64,000 bases of DNA, from contig PDLQ01000002.1 in assembly GCA_002591745.1 (NCBI GenBank), forward strand, positions 62,001-126,000. The letters run 5' to 3'. The position numbers and the translations under genes were made by a program. This document shows positions 53,033-61,343 of this stretch, one piece after another (the first letter of the stretch is position 1; each line of letters begins with the position of its first letter). The stretch comes from Lewinellaceae bacterium SD302. Its GTDB lineage: Bacteria > Bacteroidota > Bacteroidia > Chitinophagales > Saprospiraceae. The notes below the pieces were generated by a model. It ran no database searches. It was not told the DNA's origin and saw only the letters and a program-made list of their open reading frames with translations.

Positions 53033-53055
53033 GTTTGAGCATAAGCTAAATCTTT

Positions 53056-53790
53056 CTAACTCAAACCACCGTCAACCGCCAGTACTTGCCCGTTCACGTA
53101 AGTACCCAGGTCACTGGCCAGGAAAATACAGGCTCCGGCAATCTCCTCGGCCTGGCCAAAGCGCTTGAGCGGAATATTACTCATGTAACTGTCGCGGACT
53201 TGCTCGGAGAGTTCGTCGGTCATATCGGTTTGGATGAAACCAGGGGCGATTACGTTGACGCGGATGTTCCGGCTACCCATTTCCTTGGCCACACTTTTGC
53301 TGAAGCCGATGATTCCAGCTTTACTGGCTGCGTAGTTGGCCTGGCCGGCATTGCCCTGCACACCTACAATGCTGGACATGTTGATGATGCTGCCTCCACC
53401 GGACTTCATGAGCGGACGCAGGGCGTACTTACTCAGGTTGAAGACGCTCTTGAGGTTGTTGCTCATTACGGTATCCCAGTGGTCTTCGCTCATGCGCAGC
53501 ATCAGGGTGTCGCGGGTGACACCGGCGTTGTTGATGAGTACGTGCAGACCACCGAAATCGGCCACGACGGTCTTGATCAGTTCTTCGGCCGCGGCGTGGT
53601 CGCTGGCGTCACTCTGGTAGGCTTTTAGCTCACCGTCGGTAGCTTCGATGAGAGCATCTGCGGCGGCGGCGGAGCTGCGATAGGTGAAGGCCACTTTGGC
53701 TCCTTCTTTAGCAAATGCTTGCACGAGGGCTGCGCCGATGCCCCGGCTTCCTCCGGTGATGAGGGCGACTTTTCCGTCCAGTAATCCCAT
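53056..53790 (-). CDS. fabG: 3-oxoacyl-ACP reductase
   Basis: A 244-residue SDR that reduces 3-oxoacyl-ACP in fatty-acid synthesis. TGGSRGIGAAL (cofactor), NNAGVTRDTLMLRM (typical FabG), SSIVG with catalytic Ser, YAASKAG (Tyr/Lys) and the ending YVNGQVLAVDGG are all present. The other fab genes are not adjacent. Confidence 0.95.
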   Translation of the reverse strand: MGLLDGKVALITGGSRGIGAALVQAFAKEGAKVAFTYRSSAAAADALIEATDGELKAYQSDASDHAAAEELIKTVVADFGGLHVLINNAGVTRDTLMLRMSEDHWDTVMSNNLKSVFNLSKYALRPLMKSGGGSIINMSSIVGVQGNAGQANYAASKAGIIGFSKSVAKEMGSRNIRVNVIAPGFIQTDMTDELSEQVRDSYMSNIPLKRFGQAEEIAGACIFLASDLGTYVNGQVLAVDGGLS

Positions 53791-54174
53791 AGTAAGTTTA
53801 GATTTTGTGGTGCGAAGGTAAAGAATGATCTAATGAATAATGATGAAATGATCTAATGACTAAATGATCCAGTGGTAAAATGGTCCATAGATTTGAATGA
53901 TCTCATGAACCCACCTCTGGAATTCGGCGGAGGCGGTCGGAACAGTCGTCCCCGAGGCGCAGCCGGAGGGCTGGTGGTCCGACCGCTCGGAGCGAACTAA
54001 GACCTTGCTACTTTGTTAGCCACGATACTTAATAGTTGTCGAGTTGTCGAATTATCGGATCAAGAGCAGCCCTGGATTTAATTTTGGGTTCAAAAAAAAT
54101 ATCTGGAATATATACTTTACAGCTTACTCAACATAGATTCGAATCATTTACCCAAATTTTAAAACTGACTTCCT
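53791..54174. other. 384-bp gap with ATGAT tract, hairpin and TGCTACTTTG word
   Basis: AATGATCTAATGAATAATG-type repeats run from about 53820 to 53905. A hairpin (GCGGTCGGAAC / GGTCCGACCGC, 53933-53985) follows. TGCTACTTTGTTAGCC lies at 54006-54021. The YbaB promoter must be between there and 54174. Confidence 0.65.
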
Positions 54175-54477
54175 ATGCTAGGAGACATGATGAACCAGAT
54201 GAATGAAATGCAGGAGAAGATGCAAAAGCAACTCGCCGAGCAATCGTTTACCGCCGAGGCCGGGGCCGTTAAAGTGACTTGTAACGGTGCCCGCCAGTTT
54301 ACTGACATCAGCATCGACGCCAGCAAAACGGATACCAACGACCCGGAAGAGCTTGAGGACCTGCTGCTGGTGGCCATCAACGAAGCCCTGGGCAAAGCCG
54401 CCGAATACGAATCCGGCCAGGCCGGGGGAATGATGAAGGACATGCTGCCTCCGGGATTGAGTGGATTGTTTGGTTAG
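54175..54477 (+). CDS. YbaB/EbfC-family nucleoid-associated protein
   Basis: A 100-residue protein with the YbaB pattern: an N-terminal helix MLGDMMNQMNEMQEKMQKQLAEQ, then EAGAVKVTCNGARQFTDISID and a C-terminal helix LEDLLLVAINEALGKAAEY. It dimerises and binds DNA, usually encoded beside recR or dnaX, which are not here. TGCTACTTTGTTAGCC lies 154 bp upstream. Confidence 0.92.
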   Translation: MLGDMMNQMNEMQEKMQKQLAEQSFTAEAGAVKVTCNGARQFTDISIDASKTDTNDPEELEDLLLVAINEALGKAAEYESGQAGGMMKDMLPPGLSGLFG

Positions 54478-54607
54478 TATAGGATTGAGGGATTGTAGGT
54501 TAGAGGATCGGGGCGTGTAGCCTTTTACATTCTTTGACCTTCAGTCCCTCAATTCTTCTATCTTCGAACCTCAATCTTTCCGCCTTCTCGTTTTCAGTCT
54601 TTAGATT

Positions 54608-56437
54608 ATGTTAGAACTCGCCAGTATTATCATCCTCGGAATTTTCGCCCAGTGGGTTGCCTGGAAGATTAAAGTTCCGGCCATCCTGCCGTTGATTCTT
54701 ATCGGGCTTTCGGTGGGGCCTCTATCTACCTTGTTTACGGAGAGTGGTGAAAAACTGATCAACCCGATCTACATTGACGGTCATGGATTATTTCCGGGGA
54801 AGTCATTGTTCTATTTCGTTAGCCTGGCCATTGGTATCATTCTTTTTGAGGGCGGGCTGACGCTGAAGTTGCGGGAAGTAAAGGAAGTTGGGCCTTCGAT
54901 CGTCCGATTGATTTCACTGGGTAGTTTAATCACTTTTATCGGCGCCGGACTGGCAGCTCACTTCATCATGGGGCTACCGTGGACCATCGATTTTCTCTTC
55001 GCCGGCCTGATTATCGTAACCGGGCCTACGGTGATCGCACCCATCCTCCAAAACGTACCGCTGAACCGAAATGTGGCCGCCGTACTGAAGTGGGAGGGTA
55101 TATTAATCGATCCTATCGGCGCTTTGGTAGCGGTCCTCGTATTTGAATTCATCCGCTCGGCCGGTACGGGGATGGAATATACGAGCCATGCTTTCATGAC
55201 TTTCTTGCAGATCATATTGATTGGTGGGACCTTGGGAGCCATTGCGGGCTACGGTCTATTTCAGATCGTGAAGAAAAATTTGGTGCCTCATTATCTGCTC
55301 AACGTATTTATTCTTGCCTACGTGCTGGCGGTCTTCGTCCTTAGTGACGAACTGGCCCACGAATCAGGTCTGCTGGCCGTAGTCGTTATGGGGTTGAGTA
55401 TGGCTAACTTGGACGTGCCGCACATTAAGGAAATTCTGAGTTTCAAAGAATCGCTGAGCGTACTGCTGATCTCCATACTTTTCATCCTGCTCGCCGCGAA
55501 TATGAACATGGATGAGTTGGAGCTACTCATCAAGGACTGGCGGCCGATCACCTTATTCGCTGTGGTCGTCCTGGCCGTACGGCCGCTCGGGGTTTTCCTG
55601 AGCACCAGAGGGAGTAATCTGACTCTACAGGAAAAACTTTTCATCAGTTGGGTCGGGCCGCGGGGTATTGTCGCCGCCGGTATCGCCTCCCTTTTCGGCT
55701 TGACGCTGGCCGCCGAGCAAATTGAAGGATCGGAGTACATCACTCCATTGGTATTTATGGTGGTATTGGGTACCGTGTTGTTGAATGCAACGACCGCCCG
55801 TTTGGTGGCTCGCTTACTAGGTGTTATCCAGGATACGAGTTCTGGTGTATTGATTGTAGGTGCCCAGGATTTTACGATCTCCTTAGGAACTTACCTCAAA
55901 GAGAGAGGCCGGAACGTCTTTTTCGTCGATAGTAATCAGCGCAATATTGAGAAAGCTCGTGATGCCGGTATGCACGGTATTATTGCTAACATTTACGTAG
56001 ATGACCTGGCCGAAGAGTACGAATTACTCGAAGTAGGCAGTATTCTGGCCATGACCGGTAGTGCCGAAGTAAATGAATACGCCATTACCCGCTACAAAAG
56101 CAACTTCGGGGAAAACGGAGCCTACCGCCTCATCAGCGGAGACGAGCTCAAACAGCGGAAAACTCCCGAGGACGGCCACGTTTTCAGTTATACCGATGAT
56201 TACATCAACATTAGCGAAGCTCATCGGGAAGGATCCGTGATCCGGGAAGAAATCGTCAAGGGCACCGAAAATTTCCGGGAGACGCTGCAACGGATGCGGG
56301 AGGAAAAGTACTGCGTCCCCCTGTTCCTGCGTCATCCGAATGACAAACTGAACACCATACCCGCCGACGTTTCGGAAATGGAATTGGAGGAAGATCAGGA
56401 ATACGGGATCGTGTTCCTGGGAGCGAGGAAAGGGTAG
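54608..56437 (+). CDS. NhaP-type cation:proton antiporter with TrkA-N domain
   Basis: A 609-residue CPA1 antiporter. About 12-13 membrane helices fill residues 1-400, with the ion-site region TGPTVIAPIL and KWEGILIDPIGA. From about 415 a Rossmann TrkA-N (RCK) domain follows: SGVLIVGAQDFTISLGTYLKERG. A short C-terminal domain of about 70 residues ends the protein. It exchanges Na+ or K+ for H+, with gating by nucleotide. Confidence 0.92.
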   Translation: MLELASIIILGIFAQWVAWKIKVPAILPLILIGLSVGPLSTLFTESGEKLINPIYIDGHGLFPGKSLFYFVSLAIGIILFEGGLTLKLREVKEVGPSIVRLISLGSLITFIGAGLAAHFIMGLPWTIDFLFAGLIIVTGPTVIAPILQNVPLNRNVAAVLKWEGILIDPIGALVAVLVFEFIRSAGTGMEYTSHAFMTFLQIILIGGTLGAIAGYGLFQIVKKNLVPHYLLNVFILAYVLAVFVLSDELAHESGLLAVVVMGLSMANLDVPHIKEILSFKESLSVLLISILFILLAANMNMDELELLIKDWRPITLFAVVVLAVRPLGVFLSTRGSNLTLQEKLFISWVGPRGIVAAGIASLFGLTLAAEQIEGSEYITPLVFMVVLGTVLLNATTARLVARLLGVIQDTSSGVLIVGAQDFTISLGTYLKERGRNVFFVDSNQRNIEKARDAGMHGIIANIYVDDLAEEYELLEVGSILAMTGSAEVNEYAITRYKSNFGENGAYRLISGDELKQRKTPEDGHVFSYTDDYINISEAHREGSVIREEIVKGTENFRETLQRMREEKYCVPLFLRHPNDKLNTIPADVSEMELEEDQEYGIVFLGARKG

Positions 56438-56460
56438 ATGGACGGCCTTCGGCCTTTCCA

Positions 56461-56595
56461 GACGCTCGTTCCTCGCTTTTGGACGGGCTACGCCCTTTTG
56501 GGCGATTGCTGAAGCGATCTTTTCGTAAGCCATTGGTCAAAGAAATGATGCTTATGTTTCAATCCGAGCCCCACTAAAAGCGAGGCACGAGCGTC
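56461..56595. repeat. 20-bp inverted-repeat element after the antiporter gene
   Basis: GACGCTCGTTCCTCGCTTTT (56461-56480) and AAAAGCGAGGCACGAGCGTC (56576-56595) agree at 19 of 20 positions. The span contains two smaller hairpins (GGACGGCCTTCGGCC-like and GGGCTACGCCC) and no gene. Confidence 0.75.
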
Positions 56596-56634
56596 TAAGA
56601 GGAGCATCGCGACATCTAAAACCGCAAAGTGCGT

Positions 56635-57597
56635 CTAAAAACCGCTTGCGGCGTCTAAAACATCAACGGTCGTCCAATAATCCCCGTACATCCCATCAAA
56701 GTCGATATCCGTGTACATGTAAACACTTCGGCGCGTGTTCTCCGGTGGGGTAAGGACAGTCGTTTTTTCGGCCATTTCCGGATGCAAAAAAGCCTGGACG
56801 AGAGCAACGTCCCACATCACCCAGCTATCATTTTCGGCGAAACGTTCCATCCATTTTCGTTTAAGGTAATCGCCCATGGGGCCAATTTGGCCGAGGCGGG
56901 TGAATACATCCGAGCGTTGCCAGGTGTATTCGATGGCTACATCGATGGGCATAATGTGTAATTCGAGATCTTCCTGGTTAAGAAGAAAGTTGGCGGCGTT
57001 GAGGTCGCGGCGGATATTGAATTCGTCCTTATTCCAGAATTTGCCCTCCAAATCGTACCGAAAGCCGAGGGTATAGACAACTATTTTACGAGCAATCTCC
57101 GGCTCGATGGCAATGGCCGAAGCCAGGTTGGTAGCCGCACCAATGGGCATAACTACCAGTTTCTCGCCTTCGGGAAGTGCCCGGACTTGTTCGATGATAA
57201 AATCGCTGGCGGGGCTCGGGCGGGGATCGTAATCACCCCAGGGCTTACCCATGATCAGGTCGGAACCCAGGGGGTGAGGAATATCCAGGCGGCCGGCAAT
57301 GGTGAGTAATTCTTCGTTAAGACGCTGTGATTGATGAACCGTGCTGTCCCCACTCCAAACGTGAAACCACTGGGCCGAGTTAATTCCGAGCAAATCAACA
57401 CTCGTATCCGGTAACAAGCGGGCAATGGCAAAAAGATCATCGATTTCATTGGCAGTATCCGTATCCAGAATGAGTTTAGGTTTGGTAGCAAATTGGCCAC
57501 TGGCCTGAGCGGGGAAAGGTAGTTCTTCTCTTAAATCGGCATTTCCGGTGCAGCCCAAAAACAGAGTGATGAGCAGTAAGGTCAGGATGCGGAGCAT
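56635..57597 (-). CDS. Nucleoside hydrolase-like lipoprotein
   Basis: A 320-residue inosine/uridine-preferring nucleoside hydrolase family protein. KLILDTDTANEIDDLFAIA is the calcium-binding motif at the active site. VMPIGAATNLASAIAIEP and the late DNDSWVMWDVALVQAFL-like sequence also match. The ATG at 57597 gives a lipoprotein signal (LFLGC, Cys16), so the enzyme lies in the envelope. It should cleave ribonucleosides outside the cytoplasm. The 3' end lies inside a run of GCGTCTAAAA words. Confidence 0.88.
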   Translation of the reverse strand: MLRILTLLLITLFLGCTGNADLREELPFPAQASGQFATKPKLILDTDTANEIDDLFAIARLLPDTSVDLLGINSAQWFHVWSGDSTVHQSQRLNEELLTIAGRLDIPHPLGSDLIMGKPWGDYDPRPSPASDFIIEQVRALPEGEKLVVMPIGAATNLASAIAIEPEIARKIVVYTLGFRYDLEGKFWNKDEFNIRRDLNAANFLLNQEDLELHIMPIDVAIEYTWQRSDVFTRLGQIGPMGDYLKRKWMERFAENDSWVMWDVALVQAFLHPEMAEKTTVLTPPENTRRSVYMYTDIDFDGMYGDYWTTVDVLDAASGF

Positions 57598-57756
57598 GGG
57601 GCAGGAGTGAGGGAGTGGAGTTAGAAGAATAGCCGGAAGGGCACTGAGGATGAGAAGCAATTTACAAATTTCCCGTCTCCACGCCGTCAAATTACCCATT
57701 CGAAATCCTAATATAGAGTGAGTTAAACGGGGCTGTTATAGCCGTGCGATGCTCTT

Positions 57757-57828
57757 ATTACGATTTTTATCGTAATAAATTTGCTTTACTACGATAACGC
57801 TCGTATGTTTGTTACGATAAAAATCGTA
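57757..57828 (+). promoter_or_regulatory. Three BlaI-type operators
   Basis: TACGAT-N4-ATCGTA occurs at 57759-57774 and 57813-57828, perfectly palindromic, and once more with a single change (TACGAT-AACG-CTCGTA) at 57790-57805. The last copy lies 6 bp before the repressor ATG. The repressor should bind all three and repress its own operon. Confidence 0.85.
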
Positions 57829-57834
57829 GATATT

Positions 57835-58224
57835 ATGTCTAACCTAAAGAAATCCCAGCCGACGGCTTCTGAATTGGCGGTGCTACAACTCCTCTGGGAG
57901 CGCGGCCCCCAATCGGTGCGCCAGGTACACGACGCGCTCGCCGAAGAGAAGGAAGTCGTCTATACCACCATTCTAAAAACCATGCAGGTCATGATGGACC
58001 GCGGTTTCCTTACCCGTGAGGGTGCTGGCCGCAAACACATCTACAGTGCGGCCATTGCCAAGGAAGATACTCAGGACCAATTGCTGGATACTTTTCTGGA
58101 CCGCACTTTTGGCGGCTCCGCTAAACGGTTGGTGATGCGTGCGCTGGGTAATTACCGAAGCAGCAAGAACGATATTGAAGAACTGAAAGCCATGATCGAC
58201 CGGCTGGAAAATGAGGAACAATGA
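57835..58224 (+). CDS. BlaI/MecI-family repressor
   Basis: A 129-residue winged-helix repressor. PTASELAVLQLLWERGPQSVRQVHDAL, YTTILKTMQVMMDRGFL and REGAGRKHIYSA are the BlaI/MecI core. The ATG at 57835 is preferred because upstream codons overlap the operators. The protein should dimerise on the three palindromes before it and be inactivated by cleavage triggered by the M56 protease, encoded with a 4-bp overlap (58221-58224). Confidence 0.93.
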   Translation: MSNLKKSQPTASELAVLQLLWERGPQSVRQVHDALAEEKEVVYTTILKTMQVMMDRGFLTREGAGRKHIYSAAIAKEDTQDQLLDTFLDRTFGGSAKRLVMRALGNYRSSKNDIEELKAMIDRLENEEQ

Positions 58225-61112
58225 TTAAAAATATCCTCTCCCCCCAATTGGTCGAAGCACTGGGCTGGACGCTGGTCCATACCCTTTGGCAGGCCGCCAT
58301 TTTCGCTTTGCTGCTCGGCGTCTTACTGGTGGTCTTGCGCAAATTCAGTGCTAATGCACGTTACGTGACGGCCGTTAGTCTGCTGGCTTGTTTTTTTCTG
58401 ACCGTAGGCATCACTTTTACTGGTACCTATCGGTCCGCAAGCCAGGAGCTTTCGATTGCAGCCGACACTGCTACCTTGCCAGTCAAAACCATTGAAGCAA
58501 CCGGTGCAGAAGCGGCAAAAACTGAAACCGTAGTGCCAGGAAGTGAAAGAGTGGTAACTCCGCAAAGCCCGACCTTCCTTGAGCAAACTACTGACTATTA
58601 TCAACGACATCTGCCCCTGATCGTTACCCTGTGGTTGTTAGGCGTACTGGTTTTGCAGTTGCGCTTCCTGGGTCAACTGGCTTTTATCCAGCGACTCAAA
58701 AATTATGGTACCGAGCGGTTTCCTGCTGCCTGGACCGAAAAGATCGCCGAACTGGAAGATCGAATGCGGGTAATCAAGCCAATTCGCTACCTCACCAGTT
58801 ACCGCGTTGAATCGCCGCTGACGGTGGGCTGGTTACGCCCGGTCATTCTGTTTCCCACCAATCTGCTGAAAAGTTTGAAAGAAGAGCAGGTCGCCGCTAT
58901 TCTGGCCCACGAGATCGCCCACGTTCAACGTTATGATTTCCTGGTCAATCTGGTACAAACTATTCTGTGTAGTCTGTTCTTTTACCACCCGGGTGTCTGG
59001 TGGATGTCCAGCCGAATTGCCGAGGAACGCGAGCATTGCTGCGATGATCTGGCCATCCGGGCCACGGGCCGACCGATCGGTTATGCCGGCACCCTGGTAC
59101 AACTGAAAGAGCATGAAATGGGGCACCAATCGCTGGCCATGGCCTTTCTCGGAAAAGGCAGTTTTAAGACCAGGGTGCAACGGCTGCTCGGGAATGGATT
59201 GAAGCGAGAGAACTACGCCGAGGGCTTTACCTCTGCATTCATTCTGATCTTGAGCATGGGCCTGAGCGTATTGATCTCCGCCCAGTCGCCCGCTAAAAAC
59301 AGTACGCCGCGGCCGGCTGAAGTTGCGGCGGAAACAACGATTGATCGAATGACCAACGATCAAGAAAAAACGGAGGCCAAAGTATTCGCCGACGAAATTC
59401 GTAATGAGGTCCAAACCGGTATACGTGAAGGTCTGGAAGAAGCCAGGGTGAAGACCCAGTTTGAGGGTGCTAATCAGGATACGAACTACACTTATCGTCC
59501 CGGTGAAGAGTTGGAGTTGCTCGTTCGCGCGATCCTGCAGGGTGATGAGGTGAACTTCAGTTACTTCATCGATAAAGTAGAAAATTTGGATGAAGTTGTT
59601 CCCCATTACGGTGAAGGTTTCACCCCCTTAATGGCTGCGGCTAACGAAAACCGTTACGAAATGGCCCGTGAGTTGATCGAGCGGGGAGCCGATGTGAATG
59701 TTGCAAACGCCCGGGGCTGGACGGCACTGATTGAAGCCGCTGATGAAGGTGGCTTCAAAGTAGCAAAGTTGTTGGTAGAGAACGGTGCCGATGTAAACTA
59801 CATGAGTAACCAGAACCAGCGCTCCGCCGTACTCATGGCGGCCTCAGAAGGTCACGTTGAGATTCTGGAATATCTGCTCGCTAAGGGTGGCAAGACCGCT
59901 GGAGGAACCGATGGCCCCACGGCCTTGCAAATGGCCGCCGGCGAAGGACAGCTGAGAGTTGTCCGGGTTCTGGTGGAAGGAGGAGCCGAGGTAAATGAGA
60001 TGGGTAGCAGGTATCTGACGCCACTGGCATTGGCTGCTTCGGAAGGTCATTCCGAGGTCGTTCGCTATCTGCTGGCCAACGGCGCTGAGCTAACGGCCGG
60101 TAACTACTCTCCGCTTCATCTGGCGGCCGAAGATGGACACTCTGAAGTCGTGAGGGTCTTACTGGAAGCGGGGTCCCCCGTGGATATCGGCGATCGCTAT
60201 GGGCAAACCGCTCTAATGCGTGCTGCCGCTGACGATCAGGCCGAGGTCGTACGCATCTTGCTGGAGGCAGGAGCGGACGCTCAGGCTACCGATGCGCGTG
60301 GCCGAACCGCCCTGGCTCACGCCACTGAGGACGACGCCCGCTCTGCCATCCGGGAACTGACCAGCGACATTAGTCATGAAGCCATGGAACATTTACGCAC
60401 CTCCTATGAAATCCTGCACGGGCCGGCGGAGGAAGGGCATTTGGTAACCTTGGCGGCCATGCTTTCCACCGGTATCGACATCAATATTACTGACGAAGCG
60501 GGCAATACCGCCCTGAACAAAGCCGCCGAAGAGGGGCACCTGGACATTGTCGAATTTCTGCTGGAAGAAGGTGCCGACGTTAATCGGGGCGAAACGACGC
60601 CGTTGCGCCGCGCAGTAAGGGAGAGTCAGCAAGACATAATCCGAGCACTTATCGCTGCGGGTGCCGGAAAGAGTGAGCGTAGGAATCTACGGCGCGTCGA
60701 AAACAACGGGTCCACGGGGCAAAAGGTGTTGTTGGAAGACTACGACGGAGCTTCACTATTGTTCGAGGCGATCGACGAAGAGAATCCGCGTACTCTGCGC
60801 TTGCTGTTGGGCTCCGGAGTGGACCCGAACGTGGATTGCCGTAAACATCGCTTTACCATTCCTGATCAGCGAAAAAACTACGGCGACCTGCACCGGATGA
60901 GCCTCACCGAATTGGTTTCTACTTTGGAGTTGGTCTACGAAGCCTCCAACTGGACTCCGCTAATGGAAGCGGTAGAGAAAAACAACCGTGATCTCGTACG
61001 CATCTTGGTTAGCGCCGGCGCTGATATTTCGGCGACCAACAGCAACGGAGATACCGCGCTCGACCTGGCCCGGAAGCTGGGTTACTCAAAATTATATGAT
61101 TTGCTGGAATAA
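58221..61112 (+). CDS. BlaR1-type M56 metalloprotease fused to ankyrin repeats
   Basis: A 963-residue membrane protease. Three helices fill about 15-40, 48-68 and 130-152. The zinc motif HEIAH is at 230-234 and EREHCCDD near 269-276 supplies further ligand residues. A fourth helix lies near 337-353. After it, in place of the penicillin-binding sensor of BlaR1/MecR1, comes a charged linker and then about 12 or more ankyrin repeats (from about 465 to the end), with gaps between groups. By BlaR1 topology they lie outside the cytoplasm. The repeats have the usual TPLMAA..., G.ADVN signature. It is coupled to the BlaI gene and should sense a signal and release repression. The signal is not known; a protein ligand of the ankyrins is an inference. 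Confidence 0.9.
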   Translation: MIKNILSPQLVEALGWTLVHTLWQAAIFALLLGVLLVVLRKFSANARYVTAVSLLACFFLTVGITFTGTYRSASQELSIAADTATLPVKTIEATGAEAAKTETVVPGSERVVTPQSPTFLEQTTDYYQRHLPLIVTLWLLGVLVLQLRFLGQLAFIQRLKNYGTERFPAAWTEKIAELEDRMRVIKPIRYLTSYRVESPLTVGWLRPVILFPTNLLKSLKEEQVAAILAHEIAHVQRYDFLVNLVQTILCSLFFYHPGVWWMSSRIAEEREHCCDDLAIRATGRPIGYAGTLVQLKEHEMGHQSLAMAFLGKGSFKTRVQRLLGNGLKRENYAEGFTSAFILILSMGLSVLISAQSPAKNSTPRPAEVAAETTIDRMTNDQEKTEAKVFADEIRNEVQTGIREGLEEARVKTQFEGANQDTNYTYRPGEELELLVRAILQGDEVNFSYFIDKVENLDEVVPHYGEGFTPLMAAANENRYEMARELIERGADVNVANARGWTALIEAADEGGFKVAKLLVENGADVNYMSNQNQRSAVLMAASEGHVEILEYLLAKGGKTAGGTDGPTALQMAAGEGQLRVVRVLVEGGAEVNEMGSRYLTPLALAASEGHSEVVRYLLANGAELTAGNYSPLHLAAEDGHSEVVRVLLEAGSPVDIGDRYGQTALMRAAADDQAEVVRILLEAGADAQATDARGRTALAHATEDDARSAIRELTSDISHEAMEHLRTSYEILHGPAEEGHLVTLAAMLSTGIDINITDEAGNTALNKAAEEGHLDIVEFLLEEGADVNRGETTPLRRAVRESQQDIIRALIAAGAGKSERRNLRRVENNGSTGQKVLLEDYDGASLLFEAIDEENPRTLRLLLGSGVDPNVDCRKHRFTIPDQRKNYGDLHRMSLTELVSTLELVYEASNWTPLMEAVEKNNRDLVRILVSAGADISATNSNGDTALDLARKLGYSKLYDLLE

Positions 61113-61121
61113 TGGAATCCG

Positions 61122-61171
61122 CCGCTCTCCGAGCGGCTAGGTCACTAAATTTTTAGCCGCTCGGAGAGCGG
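61122..61171 (+). terminator. Hairpin after the M56-ankyrin gene
   Basis: CCGCTCTCCGAGCGGCTA (61122-61139) and TAGCCGCTCGGAGAGCGG (61154-61171) form a perfect 18-bp stem. A second GC-rich imperfect hairpin (61185-61225) and a copy of the GGCCGACGAGTTCAACCCA word follow before the next gene. Confidence 0.75.
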
Positions 61172-61343
61172 TGTACTCCACCTGAAGTTCCGGCCGGAGC
61201 GACCAAGATAACGCTCGGGCCGGAGGTGTCCGACCCCAATACTTCCACCAATATTTTTTATTAACCACCAATCCCGCTCGGCGGACGTATAAGCCTCGAC
61301 TTAGTCGGGGGCACCCCGGCCGACGAGTTCAACCCACCAACCA

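Larger units (their letters stand above)
52646..53055. other. 410-bp gap with MITE-like copy B and a large hairpin
   Basis: No gene is visible. The gap contains the 155-bp element (52780-52934) and a perfect 26-bp hairpin (52954-53032), both listed separately. Confidence 0.8.

Noticed and set aside
58833-59606. 257-codon minus-strand frame within the M56 gene
   Set aside because: It is the antisense of the protease domain and has no recognisable family.
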